53,487 nt of DNA from Bradyrhizobium sp. Rc3b (GCF_900114915.1 NZ_FOUS01000026.1:1-53487), one strand, 5' to 3'. Positions 18,801 through 27,633 are shown, numbered from the stretch's first letter. The notes: a model not told the origin generated them from the sequence alone. Numbers and translations: made by a program.

Positions 18801-20108
18801 TCAGCGCCAGGCCCGGGCAAAACGACAAGCATCGCCGAACAGACCTGTCCATGACCGCGCCTTGACAAAGGATTTTAAGGTCGCCTTCTCCTTCTCGGCC
18901 TTGGGCGTACCATCGACGCGCACAAAGTTTTGCATCGCCTTGGAAATGAGCTGCGGATAGGTGAGAAAAAAGTTTTGTGACTGGGTATGCATTAGGGGCG
19001 GCAAATCCTTGTACTTCTTCAGATCTTTGATGACGAAGGAATCGTCCAGCATCTTCTTGTAGATCGACAGATTTGTTGCGCTCATCGGTTCGCCGCGCGA
19101 TTTCAACAGACCTATCGCTTCGGCGGCGATGCGGCCGGAAGTCATCGCGAGATTCGAGCCCTCACGATGAATGGCATTGTTGAGTTGGGCCGCATCGCCC
19201 ACTACGACCCAGCCTTCCCCATAAAGCTGCGGGATCGACTTGTAACCGCCTTCAGGGATGAGATGCGCCGAATATTCCTTGACTTCGGACCCTGCTATCA
19301 GGGGCGCCACAGAGGGATGCCTCTTGAATTGATCGAGCAGGACGTAGGGTGTCTGGCCCGTGCGCTGGAAGTCGGCGACGAGACAACCGATGCCGAGAGA
19401 AATGCACTCTTTGTTGGCATAGATGAAACCCATTCCGGTCATGCCGCGGGAAATGGTACCGGCGGCCTCGATCACGACGCCTTCATCGCCCTTGAGATTG
19501 AAGCGCGCCTCGATAGTCTCGCGAGGCAGGAAGTGCATTTCCTTCACCGCGAGCGCAACATTATCGGGTGTCGGGCGCGCGCGCAGGCCCGCGCGCGTCC
19601 CGAGCAGACCATTGACCCCTTCGGCCAGCACGACGACATCGGCGTGTATTTCGCCGTCTCGGCGATCTGTACGAACACCGACGATCCTTTCACGCTCGTC
19701 CCGTGCGAGCTCGGTGACGGTCGTCTCGCACAGCACGGTCGCGCCAGCCTCCCGCACCTTGGAAGAGAACCATTTGTCAAACTGGGCGCGTATAATCGTG
19801 TAGCGGTTCGGCCGCTCCTCGTTGAAGTCCTCCGAGCGGTAATGCATGCCGACATGGGAGCGATCGTCCATCATCCAGAACCGCTGCTCGACCAGGTGAC
19901 GTTCGAGCGGCGCCTCCTCGCGAAACTCGGGGACCAGCTTTTCCATCATGTCGGCGTAGAGGATGGCGCCCTGCACATTCTTCGATCCGGGATATTCGCC
20001 CCGCTCGAACTGCAGCACCTTCATGCCGCGTTTGGCCATCGTCAATGCCGCCGCGTTGCCGGCCATACCGGCTCCGACCACGATCGCATCGAATTTTTCT
20101 TCAATCAT
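18801..20108 (-). CDS. fixC: FixC flavoprotein (ETF-quinone oxidoreductase-like)
   Basis: 435 residues. The N-terminal FAD-binding Rossmann motif is AIVVGAGMAGNAAAL. A later segment, GDAAQLNNAIHREGSNLA, is the second FAD-binding region of the family. Three ATGs in a row follow AGGAG; the third (20108) has the best spacing. It transfers electrons between the FixAB flavoproteins, quinone and FixX. Spacing to fixB (stop overlapping the ribosome site) and to fixX shows one operon. Confidence 0.95.
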   Translation of the reverse strand: MIEEKFDAIVVGAGMAGNAAALTMAKRGMKVLQFERGEYPGSKNVQGAILYADMMEKLVPEFREEAPLERHLVEQRFWMMDDRSHVGMHYRSEDFNEERPNRYTIIRAQFDKWFSSKVREAGATVLCETTVTELARDERERIVGVRTDRRDGEIHADVVVLAEGVNGLLGTRAGLRARPTPDNVALAVKEMHFLPRETIEARFNLKGDEGVVIEAAGTISRGMTGMGFIYANKECISLGIGCLVADFQRTGQTPYVLLDQFKRHPSVAPLIAGSEVKEYSAHLIPEGGYKSIPQLYGEGWVVVGDAAQLNNAIHREGSNLAMTSGRIAAEAIGLLKSRGEPMSATNLSIYKKMLDDSFVIKDLKKYKDLPPLMHTQSQNFFLTYPQLISKAMQNFVRVDGTPKAEKEKATLKSFVKARSWTGLFGDACRFARAWR

Positions 20109-20119
20109 CATCATCTCCT

Positions 20120-21229
20120 CTAGATCGCGATACGGGCGCGCGAATTCGGCAAAAGCCGGGCGCGAAATGCGGCCGTCAGCGCCGGTAGCAATTGTATGGC
20201 GTCACTGACGATCGCGAGATGGGCGAAGTCGAAGATCGGAGCGTTCTTGTCAGTATTGACGGCGACGATCAGATCCGCGCCCTCCACGCCAACCCGGTGC
20301 TGGATCGCGCCCGAAATGCCGGCGGCAATATAGAGCTTCGGCCGGATGGTTTTGCCCGTCTGGCCGATTTGCCGGTCAGACGTAACCCACCCTTTTTGCA
20401 CGAGAGGACGCGAGCAGCCGTATTCAGCGCCAAGCAGAGTTGCGAGCTCGCGCACCAACCGAAAGTTCTCAGGCGATCCCAATCCTAGGCCGCCCGCAAC
20501 CACGACATCGGCATAGGCGAGATTGGACGTCTCTGCATCGCGGTCGGGAAGGAACGACAATACTTTTGTGACAATATCATCTTCGACAAGACCGAGCGGA
20601 TGGACGATGATACGAGCGGCATCGCGTACGACGCGCTCAGGCATCGGCATGACCCGCGGGCGGACGGTTGCCATCTGCGGACGATAATTCAAGGTATAGA
20701 TCGTGCAGAGCAGCGAGCCACCAAAGGTCGGACGCGTCGCCGCAAGAGAACCATCGGCGTCGACCTCCAGCGCGGTGCAGTCGGCAGTGAGCCCCGTCGA
20801 CAGGGTCGTCGCCACGGAACCTGCGAGATCGCGACCGAGCGTCGTCGCCCCCAACAGTAGGATCTCGGGCTTATAGGTGTTGACGAGTTCGGTTAGCGCT
20901 TTGGTATAGGATTCGTTGCGGTAATCCGACAAAACATTGTCGCTCACGAGATAGGCCAGATCGGCGCCATAGCAAAAGGCGTCAAGCGCGGCGTTACGTG
21001 TGTGCTGCCCCTCCGGACCGATAACGACAGCGGCAAGATTCACCTTTAGCCTGTCTGCGAGCCTGCGCCCTGCACCCATGAGCTCCCAGGAAACCGGATG
21101 CACCTGGCCGCGCTCCAGCTCAACAAAGACCCAGACGTGCTTGTATGCCTTAAAGTGCTCCGGCAGTTCTTTTTTGGCTCCTGCTCGACCGGTCGCCCCC
21201 GGCATGGCCGTTTTGGTGACATTGCTCAT
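20120..21229 (-). CDS. fixB: FixB, electron-transfer flavoprotein alpha subunit
   Basis: 369 residues. The C-terminal third has the ETF-alpha FAD motif region: VVVAGGLGLGSPENF, then GWVTSDRQIGQTGKTIRPKLYIAAGISGAIQH and IVAVNTDKNAPIFDFA. With FixA it forms the bifurcating flavoprotein of FixABCX. GAGGGG precedes the ATG. Its normal partner fixA is broken immediately upstream, so a functional FixA must come from elsewhere if the complex works. Confidence 0.95.
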   Translation of the reverse strand: MSNVTKTAMPGATGRAGAKKELPEHFKAYKHVWVFVELERGQVHPVSWELMGAGRRLADRLKVNLAAVVIGPEGQHTRNAALDAFCYGADLAYLVSDNVLSDYRNESYTKALTELVNTYKPEILLLGATTLGRDLAGSVATTLSTGLTADCTALEVDADGSLAATRPTFGGSLLCTIYTLNYRPQMATVRPRVMPMPERVVRDAARIIVHPLGLVEDDIVTKVLSFLPDRDAETSNLAYADVVVAGGLGLGSPENFRLVRELATLLGAEYGCSRPLVQKGWVTSDRQIGQTGKTIRPKLYIAAGISGAIQHRVGVEGADLIVAVNTDKNAPIFDFAHLAIVSDAIQLLPALTAAFRARLLPNSRARIAI

Positions 21230-21748
21230 GTTTTAGATTCCCCTCAAAGATAGGTGTGCCCGAGCCACAGGTTTGCTTTAGCTTCGATAACTGAAGATCA
21301 CTTTTGGTCAGCAAGAGGCCGACTGCTCTGCCCCGTCTGCTTGGTCCGACAGGCCGCACGACAAGGGCCATCGTCGCGATAAACGTACCGGTCCGGCCTG
21401 ATTTGGAGCGGTCTTCCACACTGGACGCTTGCGCCAGATTTGGCGAGCGCCACCGCAGGGGCCAGCGCGACGCGGTGGTTGAGATCGGTCGCTTCCATGC
21501 CTGAGTTGGCGGGTCCGTTCGCTGCACAATACCTGCGCCTCACTTTCGGCCCGGCGGCCCCACATTGACGGTGACGACGAGGGCAATCCTGGCAGTGCAC
21601 CTGTCACGCAATCCATGCCGAGCCTCCAGCGCGGACAGCCTGCATGGGCCGACGCTGGCCCTCTTCCTGCCGTGTTGCTATCCGCGATGGGATGGATACA
21701 AATCTGAGCGGAACCGGGAGCCAGTTTGATGCGGACGACACTGTGCAT
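21230..21748 (-). pseudogene. fixA: fixA remnant (ETF beta subunit)
   Basis: On the minus strand from 21748 the frame reads MHSVVRIKLAPGSAQICIHP, which closely follows the FixA start (MHxVVCIKxVPDSAQIRxHP). Further down, another frame gives VTVNVGPPGRK, resembling the VLTMGPPSA segment, and then similarity is lost. Internal deletions and frameshifts are evident: only about 520 bases remain of a gene of roughly 850. It lies in the normal place ahead of fixB with an intact sigma54 promoter upstream. Confidence 0.65.
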
Positions 21749-21979
21749 ACCCTCTCCAGGTGTAGCGCGAACGTGTGACTTATCATTGACCACCATCTCA
21801 ACGTCCATACGGAGCCTTGGTCGCGTCAAAGACGTTTCGAACGGGCCCGACGCGATCGTAAGCCACGAGTTGATGGCGCAGGGCGGCAGGCAACTAAAAG
21901 CAGCATCATGGGTCTTCCTTCAATCTCATCTCGGACGACTACCATCTGTCGGCATCGATGATCGGATCGGCAGGACAAC

Positions 21980-21995
21980 AGCAAGTGTCGTACCA
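21980..21995 (-). promoter_or_regulatory. Sigma54 promoter of the fix(A)BCX operon
   Basis: Minus strand TGGTACGACACTTGCT: GG-N10-GC spacing with good -24 and perfect -12 elements. It is about 230 bases before the fixA remnant. I find no exact TGT-N10-ACA in the 200 bases upstream, so the NifA site is absent, imperfect or further away. Confidence 0.65.
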
Positions 21996-22217
21996 GTTGC
22001 AAAAACCATTGAAGTCAGTCGAAAGTAATGGATTGGCAGACACTTGAAACATACGCTGACACCGTGGACACCCGACCAGTCCGGACACGGGTCGGAAATA
22101 CGACAGCCGCCGCTCGGGTGATGGCTGCAGAGAGTTGGCCCGGATAAAGACAAAGGCCGCACATCGGGTTGCCACGGCGTCCCGTCGGGCACACCGTGCT
22201 TGCAGTGGACCGCTAGA

Positions 22218-22553
22218 TCACTTCAGCTCGCTCAACGGGACAAAGGCCGCCTTAGGGTCTGCGACGGCATCCTTCAACACCTTGAACACTCGCTGGTCGA
22301 TCGGTGACGATGCCACGAAATCGGCATAGGCCTGCTCCAGCATCGCCTTGCACCGAGCTCTGATCTCCGGCTCAGCGACACCAGCAAATTGCTCTTTTGC
22401 AAAATATTGTCCCATGCGTTTTAAGATGTGAAGTCGCGCGACATTCACGATTTTAGGGTCGTAATCGACGCCAAGTAGCGAAAAAAAATCCTCTGCCGAC
22501 GAGGCCTTGCTGAGCCGATCCAGGATACCGGCTGCCGGGGATGAGTTGATCAT
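22218..22553 (-). CDS. nifW: NifW nitrogenase-stabilising protein
   Basis: 111 residues. The sequence follows NifW: LDRLSKASSAEDFFSLLGVD, then DPKIVNVARLHILKRMGQY and a C-terminal VFKVLKDAVADPKAAFVPL. NifW associates with the MoFe protein and is linked to protection from oxygen or maturation. GGAG precedes the ATG at a good distance. It lies between nifV and the fix operon on the same strand. Confidence 0.93.
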   Translation of the reverse strand: MINSSPAAGILDRLSKASSAEDFFSLLGVDYDPKIVNVARLHILKRMGQYFAKEQFAGVAEPEIRARCKAMLEQAYADFVASSPIDQRVFKVLKDAVADPKAAFVPLSELK

Positions 22554-23029
22554 GGAAAATTCTCCTTCGGATTAGCTCTGGACGGTAAATGAGATGGGGT
22601 GGCTCCTGTTGACTGCTGCTGTCCGGCCTCGCACAGCTGGTTGCGCATCGCCAAAGCCTGACTCCGGAAAGTGTGCCCTCAACTTCGCTGCCCAGATCAG
22701 CAGGTCCGCCGGTGACGACGTCAGTCCCAATGAAGATCCGGGATCAATGGCCAAACCATGATCGAGGTTGACGCTCGTCAGGCCGGTCGCCGGACCGGAA
22801 ATCAGCCGCGCGAGAAGATGCCGATTGGCAGTCCGGAAACGGCTCGCCATCGCGCAGGAGATCACAGCATGTATGGCGGAACGGGCAGTAAGATCTGGGG
22901 GTGAGATCGCGCCAGGGGATCTGACGTGCGAAAGCTGAACGCCGTTCGGGCCCATCAGCGACATCGGACGCCGTCCTTGCGGCGCGTCTGTTTGCGAAGG
23001 TCGACGCAACCGCTGCTGGACACGGCTTT
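22554..23029. other. Gap between nifV and nifW
   Basis: A 476-base stretch. A minus-strand frame stays open through most of it (22572-23060) and contains a piece that reads like protein (SSPADLLIWAAKLRAHFPESGF), but I cannot assign it. It may be the remnant of a lost nif-associated gene. Confidence 0.4.
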
Positions 23030-24235
23030 TCACGCGGGGTGGTTTGCCAGGCATCCGCACACGTCGCGCCAGATCGCGGCCACGGATTCGCGCTCGACCG
23101 GCCGCTTGTGCTCGATGGCATATTTGCGGACTTGCGACAGAATCTGTCTGGCTTGATCGGCGCTGGCGACGAGCTGCAGTTCATCGAGTAACGCGGTGAT
23201 CGCCCCAAGTCCGGAATGCTTGCCGATCACAAAGCGGTTGCAGCGGCCAAGCGAAACGGGATCAAGCGATTGATAGGTGCGTTGATCCTTCAAAAGGCCA
23301 TCGACATGAATGCCGGATTCGTGCGTAAATACATGCTCTCCGACGATGGCCTTGTTCATAGGAATCGCACGCGCGGCCGCGGCTGCTACCACCGCGGCGA
23401 CGTTCTCGAGCTCCGGGAGTATGATGCCGGTCTCGCGCCCGTAGAGCTGCTTGAGTGCGACCGCGATTTCCTCGAGCGGGGCATTTCCGGCCCGCTCGCC
23501 CAGCCCAATGACGGTCACTGAGGCGTGGCTGACGCCGGCCTTGATAGCGGAGAGCGTGTTGGCGGTTGCGAGTCCGAGATCATCGTGACCGTGAAACTCG
23601 AGCTCGATATCGGTGGTCGCACGCAAATTCCTGACCAGCGCGTAGGTTGCGTCGGGATCGAGCACACTGAGCGTATCTGCAATACGAAAGCGACGCGCGC
23701 CCGCGGCCTTTGCAGTTGCCATCACTCTGATGAGAAAATCGATGTCGGCGCGAGAGGAGTCCTCACCACCGACGGCGACCTCAAGTCCGCGCGCACAAGC
23801 ATAGCCTACCACTCGCTTCACCCGTTCCAGTGCCAGGTCGCGATGGCCACTTAGCTTGGCCGCGATCTGGACATCGGAGGTCGGGATAGACATATTTACC
23901 ATGGACACCTTTGCTTCGATCGCCGCGTCGACATCCGATTCCCGCATCCGGCACCAGCCTATGGTGGTCAGCGGAAGATCTGCTTCGACAATGGCGCGAA
24001 TGGCGGTGATCTCCTCGTTGCCCATCGCCGGCGTTCCCGCCTCGATCTCCGTGACGCCGGCCCGCGCCAGCGCCTGCGCGATCGCCACCTTTTCCTCTGT
24101 GGTGAACGCAACCCCAGGTGCCTGCTCGCCGTCGCGTAATGTCGTGTCGTTGAGCACGGTGGGCTTGGCGCGCTCCTGGTCGGACCAAGACGATTTGGCG
24201 GCGGTGCTGGCGGCAATCACGCGAGCGCTCCTCAT
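23030..24235 (-). CDS. nifV: Homocitrate synthase NifV
   Basis: 401 residues. The DRE-TIM metallolyase signature is intact: LNDTTLRDGEQAPGVAF near residue 30, then LEFHGHDDLGLATANTL with HxH-type metal ligands and GERAGNAPLEEI. GEHVFTHESGIHVDGLLKD and IGKHSG complete the homocitrate-synthase pattern. It makes homocitrate, the organic ligand of FeMo-co. Most nodulating rhizobia lack nifV and use host homocitrate, so its presence suggests the strain can make active nitrogenase outside the plant. The start is only about 11 bases after the predicted transcription start, with AGG in between. Confidence 0.93.
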   Translation of the reverse strand: MRSARVIAASTAAKSSWSDQERAKPTVLNDTTLRDGEQAPGVAFTTEEKVAIAQALARAGVTEIEAGTPAMGNEEITAIRAIVEADLPLTTIGWCRMRESDVDAAIEAKVSMVNMSIPTSDVQIAAKLSGHRDLALERVKRVVGYACARGLEVAVGGEDSSRADIDFLIRVMATAKAAGARRFRIADTLSVLDPDATYALVRNLRATTDIELEFHGHDDLGLATANTLSAIKAGVSHASVTVIGLGERAGNAPLEEIAVALKQLYGRETGIILPELENVAAVVAAAAARAIPMNKAIVGEHVFTHESGIHVDGLLKDQRTYQSLDPVSLGRCNRFVIGKHSGLGAITALLDELQLVASADQARQILSQVRKYAIEHKRPVERESVAAIWRDVCGCLANHPA

Positions 24236-24256
24236 TGTTTGACCTACCTAAGCTTC

Positions 24257-24272
24257 AGCAACCAGCATGCCA
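24257..24272 (-). promoter_or_regulatory. Sigma54 promoter of nifV
   Basis: Minus strand TGGCATGCTGGTTGCT, GG-N10-GC spacing, near-perfect. The 17 bases at 24258-24274 are identical to those of the nifD promoter at 48409-48425. Confidence 0.8.
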
Positions 24273-24341
24273 GCCCGTCGTCCCAGGCAACCCACTGACG
24301 AAGCTAACGCTTCCGTCCTCGACCTCCTTCAGCAAATGGAT

Positions 24342-24357
24342 TGTCGCAAATGCGACA
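24342..24357 (-). promoter_or_regulatory. NifA upstream activator sequence for nifV
   Basis: TGTCGCAAATGCGACA is TGT-N10-ACA and also a nearly perfect 16-base palindrome. It lies about 70-85 bases upstream of the -24 element. Confidence 0.75.
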
Positions 24358-24547
24358 GGCTCATGAAGCGGACGCCTTGCCTGTTGCGCCGCCGAGTTCG
24401 CACGTTAATGCAATTGCGGCGCGCAGGGTGTGAGAATTGTCGCGGAGCACTTGAGCCCGTCGCCGCCTTGGGCACGTGGTCACTCGCTCGAAACGACGTC
24501 AGCCGCGCCCTCAACCTTCCGCTCGGCTTACCAAATCTGGCGAGGCT

Positions 24548-25294
24548 TTATGGTGCGATCGCGGACCCCTGTGGCAGTTCAGACGGCCAGTCTCCGGCAA
24601 CGACTGGCTGAGCCGCCTGCAACAGCAAATCGCGCCGGCGCTCCGCCATTCGGCTCTCGCTGCTTTCTTCGCCGAAGCAGAGGTTGAAGTCGACACATTG
24701 CGTGCACACGGGCGTTGTGCACATCACGAGGCCTTCATCCTCGCAAAGCATGCGGTATAAGAAGCGCTTCCAGCGCATATTGTTGACATTGCGGACGGCG
24801 AGCGGCGCGAAATGGCGGCTCAGCAGCCGGGATAGTTCGCCGCGATTGAGCAAACCGAGAGCTTCCCACAGATGGCCTGGCTCAATGGCACGCCGCGCTA
24901 TCATCGCAGCCAGCCAGTGGCCTATATCCCCTTCCGTCGAGCGTTGCTTGAGCAAGAGATCGCGCAGCATCGCGATCTCTTCGTCCTCTTCGCACTTGAA
25001 AAGCGAGAGCTGCTCCGCGAGCTTAATCTCAAGCGAGGGAAAGTACTGCTCCAGCAAGGCCGCCAGTTCTAGGCCGGACAGCCCGGCCTTCTCGGGAAGG
25101 AAGCCACCATCCATTGTGGCAGCCGCCAAGATAGACGCCAGGACATGGCGATCAAAGTTGCTGTCAATGGCAATATCGGCGTCTGCAGGAGGCACACCGG
25201 TGAGTAGGCGGTAGGTTGCAATTCCCCTGTGCATCTGACTGTTGTCATCAACGGCACAATCAGCCATCAACGGAAGGAAGTGCGCTTCGGACAT
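24548..25294 (-). CDS. nifQ: NifQ, molybdenum donor for FeMo-co synthesis
   Basis: 248 residues from the ATG at 25294; an upstream GTG at 25312 is possible. The C-terminal cysteine motif CTTPVCTQCVDFNLC is the C-x4-C-x2-C-x5-C signature of NifQ, which holds a Mo-Fe-S cluster and passes molybdenum to NifEN. It follows nifH by about 150 bases with a large stem-loop between them, so it is probably read through from the nifH promoter at a lower level. No strong ribosome site is visible at either start. Confidence 0.93.
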   Translation of the reverse strand: MSEAHFLPLMADCAVDDNSQMHRGIATYRLLTGVPPADADIAIDSNFDRHVLASILAAATMDGGFLPEKAGLSGLELAALLEQYFPSLEIKLAEQLSLFKCEEDEEIAMLRDLLLKQRSTEGDIGHWLAAMIARRAIEPGHLWEALGLLNRGELSRLLSRHFAPLAVRNVNNMRWKRFLYRMLCEDEGLVMCTTPVCTQCVDFNLCFGEESSESRMAERRRDLLLQAAQPVVAGDWPSELPQGSAIAP

Positions 25295-25365
25295 AATTTT
25301 GCGAGTTTTCACAATGGTCTGGCTTGCGCTGCCGCATCCTAAGTTTGATCAGGGTCGATCGTCAG

Positions 25366-25407
25366 AATGCCGGCCTCCCGGGATGGGCGGTGAGGGAGAC
25401 CGGCATT
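25366..25407 (-). terminator. 14-bp stem-loop between nifH and nifQ
   Basis: AATGCCGGCCTCCC at 25366-25379 pairs with GGGAGACCGGCATT at 25394-25407 with a single mismatch (G-T wobble possible in RNA), loop 14 bases. No T tract is seen on the minus strand. It is more likely a 3' stabiliser or partial terminator that makes nifH mRNA more abundant than nifQ. Confidence 0.6.
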
Positions 25408-25443
25408 CGTCGCGCGCCTTCCCAAGGCCGCGACTCGCGACTT

Positions 25444-26328
25444 TTACGAGGCCGCGAGTTCGGCGGCAGTCTTGCCGACGATGGATTCGTCCACGGGCTT
25501 CATGATGCCATGCTCCATCAGCATGTCCTCGAGCTCGTCCATGGAGATTGGAGTCGGGATGATGCCTTTGCCGCCATTTTTGTGAACCTTGGTCGCAAGA
25601 TTGCGATAGTGATCGGCCTGCTTGGAATCGGGTGCATATTCGAGCACCGTCATGCGGCGTAACTCAGCATGTTGCACCACGTTGTCGCGCGGGACGAAGT
25701 AGATCAGCTGAGTGCCTAGCTTCTTGGCCAACGCTTCCGCCAGTTCCAGTTCCTTGTCGGTCTGCCTCTCATTGCAGATCAGACCGCCCAGCCGCACGCC
25801 GCCAGAGTTTGCGTACTTCAGGATCCCCTTGGAAATGTTGTTCGCGGCATACATCGCCATCATTTCACCGGACATCACGATATAGATTTCCTGCGCCTTG
25901 TTCTCGCGGATCGGCATCGCAAAGCCACCGCAAACGACGTCGCCGAGCACGTCGTATGAGACATAGTCAATGTTTTCGTAGGCGCCGTTCTCCTCCAGGA
26001 AATTGATCGAGGTAATGACGCCGCGGCCGGCGCAACCGACACCCGGCTCAGGACCACCGGATTCCACGCAGCGAATGTCCTTGTAGCCGACCTTCATTAC
26101 GTCCTCGAGCTCGAGGTCCTCCACGCTGCCGGCGCTCGCTGCAAGGCTCAAAATCGTGTCTTGCGCTTTAGCGTGCAGAATCAGGCGGGTCGAGTCCGCT
26201 TTCGGGTCGCACCCTACAATCAGGATTTTCTGACCCATCTCAGCCAGCGCCGCCAGCGTGTTCTGCGAAGTCGTCGACTTGCCGATGCCGCCCTTCCCGT
26301 AGAACGCGATTTGTCTCAGTGAAGACAT
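25444..26328 (-). CDS. nifH: Nitrogenase iron protein NifH
   Basis: 294 residues from the ATG at 26328, preceded by GGAG; the frame is open upstream but MSSLRQIAFYGKGGIGKST is the true start. Walker A is GKGGIGKST. The two cluster cysteines are in VGCAGRGVIT (with the ADP-ribosylatable Arg) and DVVCGGFAMP. The dimer carries one [4Fe-4S] cluster and feeds electrons to NifDK. It is intact along the full length. It is monocistronic or leads nifQ, away from nifDK as in Bradyrhizobium, and is driven by a strong NifA/sigma54 promoter. Confidence 0.98.
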   Translation of the reverse strand: MSSLRQIAFYGKGGIGKSTTSQNTLAALAEMGQKILIVGCDPKADSTRLILHAKAQDTILSLAASAGSVEDLELEDVMKVGYKDIRCVESGGPEPGVGCAGRGVITSINFLEENGAYENIDYVSYDVLGDVVCGGFAMPIRENKAQEIYIVMSGEMMAMYAANNISKGILKYANSGGVRLGGLICNERQTDKELELAEALAKKLGTQLIYFVPRDNVVQHAELRRMTVLEYAPDSKQADHYRNLATKVHKNGGKGIIPTPISMDELEDMLMEHGIMKPVDESIVGKTAAELAAS

Positions 26329-26490
26329 GTTGCTCTCCATCAACCGATTTGCCAAAAGTTGCGCGCTTCCTGCGCGCGAGCTTGTTTCTCTCTCAGAAAC
26401 GAGGGCACACGGGTTCAAGGGAAGGAGCACATCGCTCGTCTTACGCGTCGGCGTGCACTCAGCCCTCACTCAGTGTTGCTGCCGCATATT

Positions 26491-26506
26491 AGCAACCGCC
26501 GTGCCA
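26491..26506 (-). promoter_or_regulatory. Sigma54 promoter of nifH
   Basis: Minus strand TGGCACGGCGGTTGCT is a perfect match to TGGCACG-N4-TTGCT. The leader to the ATG is about 150 bases. Confidence 0.95.
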
Positions 26507-26578
26507 ACGCTTGACCGCGATCCTTAAGTTTCTGATTATGCTTCGGAAAACCAAGTAGCTGGTGAGCAAGGTCCTGGT

Positions 26579-26594
26579 TGTTTTGGAGCTAACA
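26579..26594. promoter_or_regulatory. NifA activator site 1 between nifH and the ArsC-like gene
   Basis: TGTTTTGGAGCTAACA, exact TGT-N10-ACA, about 75 bases from the nifH -24 element and about 90 from the divergent one. Confidence 0.85.
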
Positions 26595-26607
26595 GGATCT
26601 GCGCGGC

Positions 26608-26623
26608 TGTCAGAAAACTAACA
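26608..26623. promoter_or_regulatory. NifA activator site 2 between nifH and the ArsC-like gene
   Basis: TGTCAGAAAACTAACA, exact TGT-N10-ACA, 29 bases (centre to centre) from site 1. The pair can serve both divergent promoters. Confidence 0.85.
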
Positions 26624-26683
26624 ACGACCACAACCATCAACGCGAAATGCCGATTTGGTGCCCCGCTCCGATGCTTTCAGGTG

Positions 26684-26698
26684 TGGAACGGAACTTGC
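26684..26698 (+). promoter_or_regulatory. Sigma54 promoter of the ArsC-like gene
   Basis: TGGAACGGAACTTGC has GG-N10-GC spacing and a good -12 element. It faces away from nifH and uses the same activator sites. Confidence 0.7.
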
Positions 26699-26874
26699 GT
26701 CCGGCGACGGTAAATATGCCGGTCGGGGCCCGAAACCTGGTGCACCAGCGGCGAGGTTGCATACACGGTACAGCGCTTGGTGCACTGACTTTGGAGATGA
26801 TCGGAATTGAACAGGATCCCGAAGCAGCAGCGCCGTGCCAATCGTTGAGCTCAGCGCGCGTACATAGGTATGTT

Positions 26875-27285
26875 ATGGCGACAATCATCTTCTATCAGAA
26901 GCCCGGCTGCGCCACCAACGCGCGTCAGATTCAAGCGCTGAAGTCCGCCGGCCACGACGTGATCGCCCAGGACATCTTGAAGGAGCCATGGGATGCGGAC
27001 GAATTGCGCAGCTTCTTCGGCAATATGCCCGTTGCCTCATGGTTCAACCGAGCTGCGGCACGTATCAAATCAGGCGAAGTCAATCCCGATACTGTCGACG
27101 CGGCAAGCGCACTCGCATTGATGGTGGGCGATCCGCTCCTGATACGACGGCCGCTGATCCACGTAGACGGGACACGATGTGCCGGACTCGATCACCCCGT
27201 GCTGTCGCTGTTTGGCTGCAAGACGCAAGATGATCTCGAGGGGTGCTCGCACGAAGCAAATCCCACGCGTTGTCCGCAGACCTGA
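26875..27285 (+). CDS. ArsC/Spx-like nitrogenase-associated protein (NifO type)
   Basis: 136 residues from the ATG at 26875. MATIIFYQKPGCATNARQI has the thioredoxin-fold start with one active-site-like cysteine, and the later block (LLIRRPLIHVDGTRCAGLD) is the RRP segment of arsenate-reductase-like proteins. This family member is repeatedly found beside nifH or in nif clusters (NifO/'nitrogenase-associated protein'). The reaction is not established. The divergent sigma54 promoter and shared NifA sites with nifH support co-expression with nitrogenase. Confidence 0.75.
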   Translation: MATIIFYQKPGCATNARQIQALKSAGHDVIAQDILKEPWDADELRSFFGNMPVASWFNRAAARIKSGEVNPDTVDAASALALMVGDPLLIRRPLIHVDGTRCAGLDHPVLSLFGCKTQDDLEGCSHEANPTRCPQT

Positions 27286-27633
27286 GGAAACGAAGGAACG
27301 TCCCGCCAGCCCATCGAACAAGCCAAGATGACGTTTCCCACTTCCGGCTTCCTTCACGGGCAATAAGCGACAGGACGTTCGCTGAGACCGCCCGCCCGAG
27401 TGGCTGCTCCAAGGGCATCGCCTATATTGCGCTCGAGTGCGGCGCTAATCGCCCTTTGCGAGAGGCCGCGACAGTTGGCCCCTTTATCGCGGATGACTTC
27501 AGCGGCCAGGAGAACCAGGCCCAGAAGCGGTTTCTTGAAGAGCCTCGAGCTCTGTTGAATTGAACTCTCGACGCTTCGCGGCCGTGATCCTTATGCAACT
27601 TAGCGGCATAATTGCGCCCCGCCCGCTCCCATT
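27286..27633. other. Gap between the ArsC-like gene and the FixK box
   Basis: About 350 bases without a recognisable gene. No exact sigma54 or NifA element was seen. Confidence 0.45.

Noticed and set aside
19167..20123. 318-codon plus-strand ORF
   Set aside because: Antisense to fixC; codon composition mirrors the opposite strand and no motif is present.
21996..22215. NifA site for the fix(A)BCX promoter
   Set aside because: No exact TGT-N10-ACA is present in this stretch; TGT does not occur at all, so I did not force a match.
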